DNA from: CAYPPG01 sp964412555
GTDB lineage: Bacteria > Hinthialibacterota > Hinthialibacteria > Hinthialibacterales > Hinthialibacteraceae
Assembly: GCA_964412555.1 (NCBI GenBank)
Contig: CAYPPG010000046.1
Coordinates: 1 to 64,000 of the forward strand
DNA: 64,000 nt
Direction of reading: 5' to 3'
Position 1 is the stretch's first letter. Each line of letters starts with the position of its first letter. Under the pieces are notes generated by a model that was given only the letters and a program-made list of their open reading frames with translations, did not search any database and was not told the DNA's origin. Position numbers and translations under genes: made by a program. This document shows, piece by piece, positions 8,305 through 17,670 of this stretch.

Positions 8305-9141
8305 TTAACTCTTCACTTCGGTTAGTGGGGGCTGAATTTGATATAATGTTTCATTCATACTGCCGGTTCGGTATCCTAAAAGATCCATCGCGATGTAGCT
8401 GAAACCGGTTTTCCGAATCAGGCGGTAGATATCTTCACGAAGAAGCAGCATTTTCGTCATCTCAGCGGGAAGCAATTCGATCCGGGCGAGATTATCATGC
8501 GAACGAACTCGGAATTGGGTGAATCCCAATTCTCGTAAGACTCCTTCCGCTTCGGCGACACGATCCAATTTTTCTTTGGAGATTTCTTCCCCATAGGGGA
8601 AACGGGATGCGAGGCAGGCAAAGGAAGGTTTATCCCATGTCGGGATATGGAGTTGTTTGGATAGAGTGCGGATATCTTCTTTTGTCATTTCCGCTTCCAC
8701 CATCGGGAAACGAGCGCCGCCTTCTTTGGCCGCGTTCTGGCCGGGGCGATAGTCGCCCAGATCGTCCATGTTTGTTCCGATAGCGATTGTTTTGAAACCC
8801 CGCTCGTCTGCGATTCGGCGCAGATGAGTGACCAACTCTTGTTTGCAGTGGAAGCATCGATTCGGATCATTTTTCCGATAGTCGGGATTGTCCAATTCGT
8901 TTGTGTCGATGCTCATATAATGCAAACCCAGATCACGAGCGAATTGTTCCGCTTCTTTCCTTTCGAATTCCGGATAACTTTCGCTGATGGCGGAGACGGA
9001 TAGTGCTTTATCTCCCAATACATCGGTTGCGACTTTTGCCAAAAATGTGCTGTCCACCCCCCCTGAGTAGCCGATAACGATACTGTCCATCTCTCGCAGA
9101 ATGGAGAGAAATTGTTGATATTTTTGTTCCAAAGTACTCAT
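8305..9141 (-). CDS. larE: ATP-dependent sacrificial sulfur transferase LarE
   Basis: LarE family PP-loop enzyme (278 aa), which gives sulfur to the nickel-pincer cofactor precursor of lactate racemase-type enzymes. The PP-loop SGGVDSTFLAK is near residue 27. SAISESYPEFERKEAEQFAR follows, then RCFHCK and IGTNMDDLGDYRPG. The conserved cysteine segment KPSFACLASRFPYG contains the position of the sacrificial cysteine of LarE proteins. The start ATG 9141 has AAAGGA nine bases upstream; an upstream ATG at 9159 lacks a site. LarB, LarC and LarA are not in the window, so its partner enzyme must be elsewhere. Confidence 0.93.
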   Translation of the reverse strand: MSTLEQKYQQFLSILREMDSIVIGYSGGVDSTFLAKVATDVLGDKALSVSAISESYPEFERKEAEQFARDLGLHYMSIDTNELDNPDYRKNDPNRCFHCKQELVTHLRRIADERGFKTIAIGTNMDDLGDYRPGQNAAKEGGARFPMVEAEMTKEDIRTLSKQLHIPTWDKPSFACLASRFPYGEEISKEKLDRVAEAEGVLRELGFTQFRVRSHDNLARIELLPAEMTKMLLLREDIYRLIRKTGFSYIAMDLLGYRTGSMNETLYQIQPPLTEVKS

Positions 9142-9531
9142 GATTGATCCTTTATTCAAAATAATGCGGTTGTTTATGGTGGAGACAAGTTGTAAATATG
9201 AATTCGCTTCATGCAGTTACAATGATTATAATCACAGTCTATGAAACGATTTTTAACGGTCAAGTCTGCATCCTACTATACTGCGAATCGTCGAGTTTAC
9301 ACGACAAAACGATTGGTTCTTTTGCTTAAAAAAATATTGGAATTGAATCTGTTGCATTTTCAAATCAGCCAAAATCCGTCTATAATCGTTGAAGAGATGC
9401 CGGAGAACGGGCATACCTGCCCGCATTTATAACAACGGTATAGGGAAACGCTACCAAGCCGCCGGCGGTAGAGATTTATTGCGAGCAGAGCGAATTCCGA
9501 GCGGAAAAGAAACAAGTTGGAGTGTCGAAGA
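9142..9531. other. Intergenic region with a family A repeat
   Basis: Divergent space between larE (minus) and a small membrane protein (plus). It holds one family A hairpin (9401-9430) and a GC-rich stretch AAGCCGCCGGCGG near 9453-9470. A 63-codon frame at 9241-9432 runs into the repeat and shows no protein-like features. Promoters for both genes should lie here but none is clear. Confidence 0.6.
9401..9430. repeat. Palindromic repeat family A copy (diverged)
   Basis: CGGAGAACGGGCATACCTGC followed by CCGCATTTAT. The stem is shorter than in other copies because the left arm reads AACGGGCA. Confidence 0.7.
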
Positions 9532-9930
9532 ATGGAAGATCACCTGAAAATCGTAGCCGTGCTGCATATCATTGCAGGTGTGTTCGGGATTCTAGCGGGG
9601 GTTATTGTATTGTTCATTATGGGGGGAGCTGCCTTTATCGTGGGATTTTCCGCTCCAATTGAGGGATCGGGGATTGCAATACCGATTATAATGGTCATCG
9701 GTGTTTTCATATCCGCTATAGCGACGATCACATCTCTTCCGGGTATCTTATCCGGTTTGGGTTTATTGAAGAGGCAAAGTTGGGCGCGTTATCTGGCAAT
9801 TTTTATATCAATTCTTTATATTCCATTACATGTTCCCTTGGGGACAGCTTTGGGGGTTTATAGTTTATGGGTACTTTTTTCGAAAGAAACGGAGAATTTA
9901 TTTGATCAATCGAATGTTAAATTGACTTGA
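9532..9930 (+). CDS. Small four-helix membrane protein
   Basis: A 132-aa protein with four predicted membrane helices: about residues 9-33, 41-65, 70-86 and 96-120. Sequence features are LKIVAVLHIIAGVFGILAG at the start, SGLGLLKRQSWARYLAI in the third loop and LGTALGVYSLWVLF near the end. This layout is common in unassigned bacterial membrane proteins; no activity can be inferred. The start ATG 9532 has TTGGAG nine bases upstream. A TTG five codons earlier is less likely. It is monocistronic, upstream of eno. Confidence 0.75.
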   Translation: MEDHLKIVAVLHIIAGVFGILAGVIVLFIMGGAAFIVGFSAPIEGSGIAIPIIMVIGVFISAIATITSLPGILSGLGLLKRQSWARYLAIFISILYIPLHVPLGTALGVYSLWVLFSKETENLFDQSNVKLT

Positions 9931-10261
9931 TCATAATAAGCGGATTTCATAATTCTTTGTGTGAAAGGCTTCAAACACCTTGGATTTTTGAAGGTTTTGC
10001 TGAATAATGGACTGGGCGGTTATTGTTTTTGTCCAATTCAAGCCTATTGGACGCATATCTGATGGGTGAGAAGAAAGTCCGGATACGAGAATTATATATT
10101 TTTTTTAGGGTAACGTTGTTGACAATAACTGTATAATCCATTAGAGTTTAGGTGTGCAAAACCAAGAAAAAGATTGTGTAAAGATTTGGAATAAAATTAC
10201 ACTCTTACTTTAGAGATAAAGAAAAAGAACGTTCATCGAGATAGAAGGAGCAACAAAAGCG
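9931..10261. other. Upstream region of eno
   Basis: 331 bp without a gene. A perfect TTGACA and a perfect TATAAT occur near 10119-10138, but only seven bases apart, so they cannot serve as one sigma-70 promoter. TTGACA with a 17-bp spacer gives the weak -10 TAGAGT. AGAAGGAGC just before 10262 is a good ribosome binding site for eno. Confidence 0.45.
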
Positions 10262-11557
10262 ATGCCAGGATTGAATAGTATTGAAAGTGTACATGCCCGT
10301 GAAATACTCGACTCTCGCGGAAATCCCACGGTAGAGGTGGATATTACATTACAAGCAGGAGTGACAGGACGGGCAGCGGTTCCTTCGGGGGCTTCGACCG
10401 GTGAGCATGAAGCGATTGAATTGCGGGATGGTGATAAAAGCCGCTATCTAGGGAAAGGTGTTACGAAGGCTGTTCAAAATGTCAATGAAACGATTGCTCC
10501 TAAAATACTTGGATTTGATGCCCTTGATCAGCGGGGGATCGATCAATTGATGATCGACTTGGATGGCACTCCGAATAAATCCAAATTGGGCGCCAATGCC
10601 ATTCTGGGAGTCTCCCTTGCCGTAGCGCGAGCGGCTGCGAATTTACGCCGTTTACCGTTTTACCGCTATCTCGGTGGAACCAATGCGCATATTATACCGG
10701 TTCCTTTGATGAATATTCTCAACGGCGGTGAACATGCCGATAACAATTTGGATATTCAGGAATGTATGATTGTTCCTCATGGCGCTCCTTCATTCAAAGA
10801 AGCGCTGCGGATGGGAGCGGAAGTCTTTCACACGTTGAAAAAAGTGCTCAGCAGCCAGGGGAAAATGACGGCTGTGGGTGATGAAGGCGGTTTTGCCCCG
10901 GCGGTCGATTCCAATGAAGACGGTCTGTCCGTGATTATTGAAGCGATCGAAAAAGCCGGATACAAAGCGGGTGAAGATATTTCTCTCGCGTTGGATGTCG
11001 CGTCTTCCGAATTTTATGACAAAGACAAAAAGAAGTACATTCTCGAAGCGGAAGCGCAACCGGAAAAATCGGCCGAGGAACTGGTTGATTATTACGTGCA
11101 ATTGTGTGATAAATATCCGGTTATTTCCATTGAGGACGGGATGGATGAAAACGATTGGGACGGATGGAAATTGCTGACCTCTAAATTGGGGAATAAAATC
11201 CAACTCGTGGGCGACGATCTTTTTGTCACCAACCGGGAACGTCTCTGCCGGGGGATAGATGAGAACATATCCAATTCTATTTTAATCAAATTGAATCAGA
11301 TCGGTTCCTTGACGGAAACGATGGACGTGATCGAAATCGCCAAACGAGCCAAATATACCAATGTGATATCCCATCGAAGTGGGGAAACGGAAGATTCGAC
11401 CATTGCCGATTTGGCGGTGGCGACCAATGCAGGCCAAATTAAAACCGGATCGCTCTGCCGAACCGACCGGATGGTCAAATATAATCAACTTTTGAGAATC
11501 GAGGAAGAATTGGGGAATAGCGCCGTTTATTTAGGGAAAAAGGCTTTTCTTCAATAA
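10262..11557 (+). CDS. eno: Enolase (phosphopyruvate hydratase)
   Basis: Enolase (431 aa), which converts 2-phosphoglycerate to phosphoenolpyruvate in glycolysis and gluconeogenesis and forms part of the RNA degradosome in some bacteria. Motifs are VHAREILDSRGNPTVEVDI at the N-terminus, GASTGEHEAIELRDGD, the metal ligands in LALDVASSEF, SIEDGMDENDWDGW and LVGDDLFVTN, the catalytic lysine in SILIKLNQIGSLTET, and SHRSGETEDSTIADLAV. Length and residues are fully normal. The start ATG 10262 follows GAAGGAGCAAC. An FtsB-like gene begins 8 bp after its stop, an arrangement found in many bacteria. Confidence 0.99.
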   Translation: MPGLNSIESVHAREILDSRGNPTVEVDITLQAGVTGRAAVPSGASTGEHEAIELRDGDKSRYLGKGVTKAVQNVNETIAPKILGFDALDQRGIDQLMIDLDGTPNKSKLGANAILGVSLAVARAAANLRRLPFYRYLGGTNAHIIPVPLMNILNGGEHADNNLDIQECMIVPHGAPSFKEALRMGAEVFHTLKKVLSSQGKMTAVGDEGGFAPAVDSNEDGLSVIIEAIEKAGYKAGEDISLALDVASSEFYDKDKKKYILEAEAQPEKSAEELVDYYVQLCDKYPVISIEDGMDENDWDGWKLLTSKLGNKIQLVGDDLFVTNRERLCRGIDENISNSILIKLNQIGSLTETMDVIEIAKRAKYTNVISHRSGETEDSTIADLAVATNAGQIKTGSLCRTDRMVKYNQLLRIEEELGNSAVYLGKKAFLQ

Positions 11558-11565
11558 GGAGTTTG

Positions 11566-11868
11566 ATGACACGGATTTTGAAAACACTATTTTGTGATAC
11601 GATTTCCTGGGTTTTGTTGCTCAGTTTAAGCTCTATCATTTTTTTGGGAATGACATCGTTATTTAACCGATATGAACGGGTGGAGTGTTTTCGAAATCGG
11701 TTGCATATGTTAGAATATGATATACAGATATTGAAGGAAAAGATTGAAGATAAAAAAATTTGGGTGGAACGATTGGAAACGGATCCAGCGGCCTGGGAGC
11801 AAGTGGCTCGAGAACGGATGAATTATCTTGCCCCGGATGAAGTATTGGTTACATTCATTCCTTCTTAA
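11566..11868 (+). CDS. FtsB/DivIC-family septum formation initiator
   Basis: A 100-aa bitopic protein: one membrane helix (about residues 13-33), then a coiled coil (ERVECFRNRLHMLEYDIQIL to about 65) and a short C-terminal segment with ERMNYLAPDEVLVTF. This matches the FtsB/DivIC family, which joins FtsL and FtsQ in the divisome. The final motif corresponds to the usual Ar-E-x-Y/L-x-x-P-G/D-E pattern of the family. The location directly after eno supports the call, since eno-ftsB is a known neighbour pair. ATG 11566 lies 5 bp after AAGGA; a TTG one codon earlier is possible. Confidence 0.85.
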   Translation: MTRILKTLFCDTISWVLLLSLSSIIFLGMTSLFNRYERVECFRNRLHMLEYDIQILKEKIEDKKIWVERLETDPAAWEQVARERMNYLAPDEVLVTFIPS

Positions 11869-11980
11869 GGAATGTCAGGAAAAGAGCCGTTATGGTTTTC
11901 AATGGATAAAGGATGTTTGCGGTTCGAGATAGGATACGTATTGTAATTTGTTCTTTTTACGTCGAATCAGCAAAAATTCC

Positions 11981-12009
11981 TTGACAAGTGAAGAGGGATG
12001 CGGTAACGT
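11981..12009 (+). promoter_or_regulatory. Sigma-70-type promoter for tRNA-fMet
   Basis: TTGACA at 11981-11986, 17-bp spacer, TAACGT at 12004-12009, with the tRNA beginning 56 bp downstream. The -35 is perfect and the -10 is a moderate match. Confidence 0.55.
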
Positions 12010-12064
12010 TAAATGGTTCAGAATATAGATTTTTGCTTGTTCTTTTAGGGCAAAAAATAAATGA

Positions 12065-12136
<72 letters not shown>

Positions 12137-12150
12137 AGGTTTCGATAATG

Positions 12151-12183
12151 CGTTGGCCTTTTCTGAGTCAGAAAAGGCCAACG
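12151..12183. terminator. Perfect 15-bp hairpin after the initiator tRNA
   Basis: CGTTGGCCTTTTCTG, loop AGT, then the exact inverse complement. It starts 14 bp after the tRNA. No T-run follows on the plus strand, so it may be a 3-prime processing or terminator-like structure rather than a classic intrinsic terminator. It argues that the downstream HU-family gene starts beyond it. Confidence 0.5.
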
Positions 12184-12254
12184 TAAAAGTGCATCGCATG
12201 AGGCGGATTGAGAGAAATGATGAGAAATCGTTCTCGGAATTGAGGCGTATTGGA

Positions 12255-12539
12255 GTGACGAAAAAAGACATTATCGAAATCATATCACAGAAAACGAATT
12301 TGAAAAAAAATCACACAAAAGCGATTGTCGAGTGTGTGTTTGATGTCTTTATCGATATTTTGGCCCAAGAGGGTAGAATTGAAGTGCGGAACTTCGGAGT
12401 GTTTAAAGTGAAACAGACTCCCGCACGTGTAGGGCGTAACCCGGTGACGAAAGAATCAGCGGATGTTCCGGCACGAAATATCGTGCAATTCAAGGCCGGG
12501 AAGTTTATGAAGGATCGCGTATCGAAAAATGAGGGTTGA
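12255..12539 (+). CDS. HU/IHF-family DNA-binding protein
   Basis: Nucleoid-associated protein of the HU/IHF family (94 aa from this start). It begins TKKDIIEIISQKTNLKKNHT, with the dimer helices up to about residue 45, then the arm segment GRIEVRNFGVFKVKQTPAR and the signature GRNPVTKESADVPARNIVQF. It bends DNA as a dimer. GTG 12255 is preferred: GAGG sits nine bases upstream and the product has the usual HU length. An ATG at 12198 would add 19 residues and lacks a ribosome site. The end overlaps the next gene by 11 bp, indicating translational coupling. Confidence 0.9.
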   Translation: MTKKDIIEIISQKTNLKKNHTKAIVECVFDVFIDILAQEGRIEVRNFGVFKVKQTPARVGRNPVTKESADVPARNIVQFKAGKFMKDRVSKNEG

Positions 12540-12951
12540 GGGAACGGAATCTGCATCGCGCGACCTTGGTGATATCGGTGTTTCAAACGAGGTATTCGAA
12601 ACGATTGCCGTGATTTGCACCCGGAAAGTGGCGGGAGTAGTCGGAATGGAAACCGCCGATGGATTAGTCGATAGTCTTTCGAAAGTATGGGGACGAGGAG
12701 ATGCCCCGAAAGGAGTACGGGTGACGACCGGAGAGGAAGATGTGACAGTCGATATGACCGTCATTCTGGAAGAAGGATATGCGATCCCGCAAGTGACCTC
12801 TACGATTCAGAGAGAAGTCAAAACGGTGATCGAAGAAATGACAGGACATGCGGTGACCGCAATCAACATCTTGGTGGCCGATGTTCAACCTTCGGCCGGA
12901 ACGCCAAGGAATCTTGAGCTGGATGAAGAAAAAGAAGAGAATTACCAGTGA
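12529..12951 (+). CDS. Asp23/Gls24-family protein
   Basis: Protein of 140 aa in the Asp23/Gls24 (DUF322) family. These are small proteins tied to cell-envelope stress in Gram-positives and also found in many other bacteria. Family features are VSNEVFETIAVICTRKVAGV at residues 18-37, GVRVTTGEEDVTVDMTVILE in the middle and IPQVTSTIQREVKTVIEEMT followed by VTAINILVADV. The acidic tail (LELDEEKEENYQ) is unusual but short. It overlaps the HU-family gene by 11 bp, so the two proteins are probably made together. Confidence 0.88.
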   Translation: MRVEGTESASRDLGDIGVSNEVFETIAVICTRKVAGVVGMETADGLVDSLSKVWGRGDAPKGVRVTTGEEDVTVDMTVILEEGYAIPQVTSTIQREVKTVIEEMTGHAVTAINILVADVQPSAGTPRNLELDEEKEENYQ

Positions 12952-13214
12952 ACGGGTAGTAGAAGGACATAGGTGAGTGGTTAGTTTTTTACTAATCGGT
13001 TTGGAGAAAATAAAGAATTTCAAGGGTTACTCCATAATCCGAAACGGAAAAAATGATAGAAAGATTCGTTGAAAGAAATAGTTGAAATTATTATTCGGAG
13101 AAATGTTACTTTTTCCGATTGTAATTAGATCGTAGAAATAAAAATCTAAATGAAACTTCCTGAAAACCCGTCTTGAAGCGGTTCCTGCGAGACGGCACCA
13201 GTTGAGGAGGATGC

Positions 13215-16200
13215 ATGATGTTACAACGAAAGGGGCTGTTGTGTGTGGTCAAGGCGATGGCTGCTATTTTTATATTGGCGCTGGCCATGCCAACCCCGGT
13301 GTCCGCTCAATCCGATATGGCCGCCAGAGTGAAAATTCATGGTCCTGCAGGTATGTTTGGCGATGTGCTCTTAGTCCGGGATGAGGCCAATAGTGCGATT
13401 GTCGTGTATGGGCTAAGCAATGCCGCGCCAGGTCAAGGGCAAGTTATTATTACACCGAAAGATGCAAATGGTGCAAATACACAAAGCCCGATTTCGGTCA
13501 ATTCTTCCTATGTAGGTAAATTTCCTATATTGCGGGTGAATCCGATACAAATTGATACCAGCAGCACCACTCCTGTTGAAGCCTCGATTGAAGCTCGCCG
13601 AGGGGGAGCGACAATTGGGTCTGGTACTTTTACACTCGAGATCACGGGAGCGGAGGTGCAAAATGCTCTTCTCTCAGGCGATATGCCCCCCCATCGGTTG
13701 ATTCAAATTGTACCCAGCGCGGGATATGAGTCGTTGTCCTCTTACGTAGGGCAAATACTGTTGACGCAAAGGGTATTGGAAAGCGGCACGCGAGGGATCA
13801 TTACCGATGAATTTGAAGGGATCTCGAATAGTGTTTTGCCCGGAAGCGGTCTTGCAGAAACCATCCGGACCGTGACTCCGTTTTCACAAATTGGCGTATA
13901 CAGCAAACCCGTCGATCCTGTTTCCCCTGACCGGACGTTTCGTATTCATACATTGACCACAGAAACGTATTACGATAACGCTTTTCGAAGCAATGGAGCA
14001 TTTTTGCCGTTTGCGATCAATGATGTCAATAGCTTTAATGTCGACACGATTGATACGGATGTATTAGCGGCGCAAGGTGCGTCTCAATCTCCTACGGAAA
14101 CCGTTTATTTGCGGATTCAAGCCGTCAAAGATTTGAATCCGACAACCGGTAATCCACCTTTGCAGTTTTTAGCACAATTTTCTAATGATGTGGCTGCAAG
14201 GATCGACAGTATGGATGATCCGGTCAATAACAATCCGGATGCGAACAATCAATTTGACCCGAATGCACCGATGGATCAAGGGATTGCCGTTATTTCCGGA
14301 ACGACAATTGATCCCTATTCATTGATCACGGCTCATATAGCAAACTCGACCGAGTCGGAAGTATTGGTTTCCACCAGAGCCGATGCCAATGGGGAATTTT
14401 CATTGATTATTCCTACGGAAACCGCTTCACCCACATTTGATTTGGATGAATTATATTTACCTCGCCAACGGGTTTATCTAACCGTTTCCGATCCATTTGG
14501 GAATGTAAGTGTTTCAAAAAGAGATCAGTCTCTGCGTGAAGTGCTGATTGACGAGACCTCAACTATCGTGAATCTGAATGATCCCGTTCCACCGGCGGAT
14601 GCATCACCTCGTGGGCTGTATGAATTGTCCGGTACAGTAGAACCATTGGCAAAGGTGCTCGTGAATGGATATACCCGGAATGATACGGAGTTTCGTGCGG
14701 GGCAGACGACAGCGGACAATACGGGCGCTTTTGTTTTAGATGCTTCTCCCGCATATGAATATGTTTTTATTTCCGTCGATCAAGCGGGGAATATATCCGA
14801 TCCGTCCGGTCGTGTTCGAGGCAAAACCACAACAGCGAATCCGGTTATTTCCAATCTTCGTTCCGAATTTCCATTTATACGTCTCACGGGAACGGCGGAG
14901 CCTGGAATACCGAATAACGCTACTACGTATATTCGAGTCTTCGGATTTCCTGCAGGGGAGATTCCGCAAACTGCGGATGCCGTAGATGAATTGCCGGAAG
15001 GAGCGTCCTTCCTGGCGCAAAATGGTGTGGAATATACAGGAATAGCGGATGAAAATGGTAACTTCTCTGTTGTCATTCCTAGTCTAGTGAGCCGGGTGGT
15101 ATATGTTCAATCCGTGGATTTCATAGGGAATGAAAGCCAATATGTTCGCGTGGAATTGGTTGATCCAAATACGGGTGAACCGCTCACTTCCCAGTTAATC
15201 ACTGTTGACGTAACATCGGTTCAAAATAAACCCCCGAGGGTTCCCGATGTTGTTCGTGGACAACTTCTCGATCCGGTCAATGGGACACCGATCAACAATA
15301 CGGATGGAACGCTTTTCGTTTCCGCTTTTTCCGGACTGTTGACAAGTGTGACTACAGCGGTTTCAGCCAATCAAGTTGCTGATGGATCGCTTTTGGATGT
15401 CACATTCCCCTTTGTGGATGAAATTGCGGATATGGTTGCCGAAGTAAATGCAGATGGTTCATTTACGCTCAGCGTATTGGACTGTTCTCGATTGACCAAC
15501 GATTTTATACATTCTTTCTTCGTGGTCGCATTGGAATTAGTGGTTGACTTCGATACAGGAGATACCTTCTACCGGCCCATTGGATTCGAACCGGTGGACG
15601 AAAATGATGGATTGGATCGAACCGGACCTCAAATAGTGCTTACCCCCTCATCATCCGACATCTCTGTTACTGAACGGGGGGCTGGTTTGTCGGATGTCAT
15701 GGATATTCGACGTATCTATCCGGCGGAAATGAATATGGGCGATGCGTCACTGCCAGCCGACGCTTCCCCGTTTGTCGTGGTATTCGTGGATGATACGATA
15801 AGGCGAAATCAGCCAAACGCTCGTATTACCAGTGCAGAACTGACCCAAGATTCGATCATTTATACGCTGAATACAGCTGGATTTATCTCCCAGACCACGG
15901 TTCCGGTGGATGTGAATTCTCCATACATTCGAAAGTTGGCTACAATACCATTAAATGCTGTTTTATACTTTACGAATTTTGGTATGCTACCTATTCCAGG
16001 TGTTTCGAATATTAATTTGGGCGAAAATTATTGGAATCGGTTTACGCAATCGATTGACGGTTATCCGGTTGTATTCGTTGCGTTGATCGATTCAAATGGA
16101 AATTTAAGTCCGAATCCGATTCCTGTTCCCTTGGATGTGACGGTCAAGAATCCCGATGTCAGCTTAATTGAAGCCAGACCGGATTCCGTTGTCGGACAAG

Positions 16201-17615
16201 TAGGAGCAGTCGAGGCGAATTCCATTGTATCGATCTATGCGAATGCCGATCGCAGCGAATGGATTGCAACGACTGAAGCGAATGAAATCGGGGGATTCGC
16301 TTTTAATAATGTTACATTCCCTGGTGATGAAATTTATCTCAATACCCGTGATTTAGCAGGGAATGAGAGTGTGGCGGTACGGATTGAAGTCGATCCGAAT
16401 GTGCCTCAGTTCACTCAATTCCTGATTTTGGATAGTTACGGTTTGATACATACTCGTAGTACGGCGATTCCTACTGCACAGTCTGCGGATAGCATTGCAA
16501 GAGCGATGGCGGGTGTCGAAAAAACCGCTACGGAAGCCGTGAATGTCAATGATCCGAATGCGCCTTTCTATGTGCTTTTTGCGGATGGCATGATCAAGAA
16601 AGTCGGAGAAATCGGAGACGAACCACTCGGTTCGGAGACGTTCACAATCGCCGCTCAATTCGCTCGGGATATCGAGGTGATCCAAGCCGATCCATTCCAA
16701 GGGTATGTATTGCTGGGGAATGGTACGATCGTTCCGTTTGGTGGTGCTCCCTTCTATGGAGATATCATAACACTTCAAAGAGGTGATGATTCTGTGCCTG
16801 AGAGGACGCGAATCAGTGGGTCGGTTACACTGTACGGATATGACGGAAAACTGGTCAATCCGAATTTCTCCGGTGCAAATCTATTCTTTGACGATGTAAA
16901 CGGGAATGGCCGAATGGAAACGGAAGACACGAACCAAAATGGTCAATTGGACCGGTTTGTCTTACCCGGCGGTGATGTCCGGAACGAGGATGTCAATGGT
17001 AACAATCGGCTTGATAAGGAATATGTCGATTTGGGGGTGTTAGGTCAAGGTTTCTTTATTGACATCGCCCGAGATCTTGAAATCGTTCGAGACATAGATG
17101 GTGAAGTGTTGGGATATGTGATCCTTGATGGAAACGGCATAATATGGCCGTTCTTTATGGATGAGGATGAACAAAACCGTCAAAGCGCATTTTACCAAGC
17201 ATTGTCATTGCCAACCAACGGATTTTCCCCGAATGATGTGTTCAAAGCTGTTGAGTTGATTGTCGATGAAAGTGGTCTCATTCAAGATTATGTCATGTTG
17301 GATGGGTTTGGACATCTGTTTGGTGTTCCCGGCGGTATGCTCGGTGCGGGCGCAAGTGATGATGTCGACAATCGCGGTATCTTGACAGGTGTTATGGGAG
17401 CTCCGATATTTGAATCCGATATCGCTCGCGATTTGCGCATGAATACGAAAGATTCAAACGAGGACGGAGCCGTGAATTGGCAAGACGGTTTTTATGTGCT
17501 GGATGGTTATGGAACATTGTATGCCGTGGGTGGCGCTCCGGAAATTGAGGGAACTCCGTTTCTTGGAATCGATGTTGCAACGGATATCGAGTTCGGTGCG
17601 CAACCGATGAATTAA
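13215..17615 (+). CDS. Giant secreted Ig-like/propeller-like repeat protein
   Basis: A 1466-aa exported protein with a Sec signal peptide ending about AQS (residue 32). The middle (roughly 350-1050) is beta-rich, with Ig-like segments that end in phrases such as QAGNISDPSGRV, DFIGNESQYVRV, DSNGNLSPNPIPV and DLAGNESVAVRI, as in bacterial Ig-like (Big) modules. The last 400 residues hold repeated units like YVLLGNGTIVPFGGAP, YVILDGNGIIWPF, YVMLDGFGHLFGVPGG and YVLDGYGTLYAVGGAP. Between them lie Ca-binding-like loops DVNGNGRMETED, DTNQNGQLDRF, DVNGNNRLDKE and DSNEDGAVNWQD. It is probably a cell-surface or released adhesin or scaffold. GAGGAGG precedes two ATGs (13215 and 13218); either may start. 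A clear terminator follows. Confidence 0.85.
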   Translation: MMLQRKGLLCVVKAMAAIFILALAMPTPVSAQSDMAARVKIHGPAGMFGDVLLVRDEANSAIVVYGLSNAAPGQGQVIITPKDANGANTQSPISVNSSYVGKFPILRVNPIQIDTSSTTPVEASIEARRGGATIGSGTFTLEITGAEVQNALLSGDMPPHRLIQIVPSAGYESLSSYVGQILLTQRVLESGTRGIITDEFEGISNSVLPGSGLAETIRTVTPFSQIGVYSKPVDPVSPDRTFRIHTLTTETYYDNAFRSNGAFLPFAINDVNSFNVDTIDTDVLAAQGASQSPTETVYLRIQAVKDLNPTTGNPPLQFLAQFSNDVAARIDSMDDPVNNNPDANNQFDPNAPMDQGIAVISGTTIDPYSLITAHIANSTESEVLVSTRADANGEFSLIIPTETASPTFDLDELYLPRQRVYLTVSDPFGNVSVSKRDQSLREVLIDETSTIVNLNDPVPPADASPRGLYELSGTVEPLAKVLVNGYTRNDTEFRAGQTTADNTGAFVLDASPAYEYVFISVDQAGNISDPSGRVRGKTTTANPVISNLRSEFPFIRLTGTAEPGIPNNATTYIRVFGFPAGEIPQTADAVDELPEGASFLAQNGVEYTGIADENGNFSVVIPSLVSRVVYVQSVDFIGNESQYVRVELVDPNTGEPLTSQLITVDVTSVQNKPPRVPDVVRGQLLDPVNGTPINNTDGTLFVSAFSGLLTSVTTAVSANQVADGSLLDVTFPFVDEIADMVAEVNADGSFTLSVLDCSRLTNDFIHSFFVVALELVVDFDTGDTFYRPIGFEPVDENDGLDRTGPQIVLTPSSSDISVTERGAGLSDVMDIRRIYPAEMNMGDASLPADASPFVVVFVDDTIRRNQPNARITSAELTQDSIIYTLNTAGFISQTTVPVDVNSPYIRKLATIPLNAVLYFTNFGMLPIPGVSNINLGENYWNRFTQSIDGYPVVFVALIDSNGNLSPNPIPVPLDVTVKNPDVSLIEARPDSVVGQVGAVEANSIVSIYANADRSEWIATTEANEIGGFAFNNVTFPGDEIYLNTRDLAGNESVAVRIEVDPNVPQFTQFLILDSYGLIHTRSTAIPTAQSADSIARAMAGVEKTATEAVNVNDPNAPFYVLFADGMIKKVGEIGDEPLGSETFTIAAQFARDIEVIQADPFQGYVLLGNGTIVPFGGAPFYGDIITLQRGDDSVPERTRISGSVTLYGYDGKLVNPNFSGANLFFDDVNGNGRMETEDTNQNGQLDRFVLPGGDVRNEDVNGNNRLDKEYVDLGVLGQGFFIDIARDLEIVRDIDGEVLGYVILDGNGIIWPFFMDEDEQNRQSAFYQALSLPTNGFSPNDVFKAVELIVDESGLIQDYVMLDGFGHLFGVPGGMLGAGASDDVDNRGILTGVMGAPIFESDIARDLRMNTKDSNEDGAVNWQDGFYVLDGYGTLYAVGGAPEIEGTPFLGIDVATDIEFGAQPMN

Positions 17616-17639
17616 CTTCATTGAAAATACGTAGAGAAA

Positions 17640-17670
17640 GGGGCATGTCTTGCGAGATATGCCCCTTATT
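17640..17670 (+). terminator. Intrinsic terminator of the giant secreted protein gene
   Basis: GGGGCATGTCT, loop TGCG, AGATATGCCCC, then TTATT. The 11-pair stem has one G-T pair and lies 25 bp after the stop codon. Confidence 0.8.

Noticed and set aside
9241..9432. 63-aa frame upstream of the small membrane protein
   Set aside because: Its tail is encoded by a family A repeat and it has no ribosome site or protein-like pattern.
10119..10138. TTGACA and TATAAT as the eno promoter
   Set aside because: Only seven bases separate them, far too few for a sigma-70 promoter.
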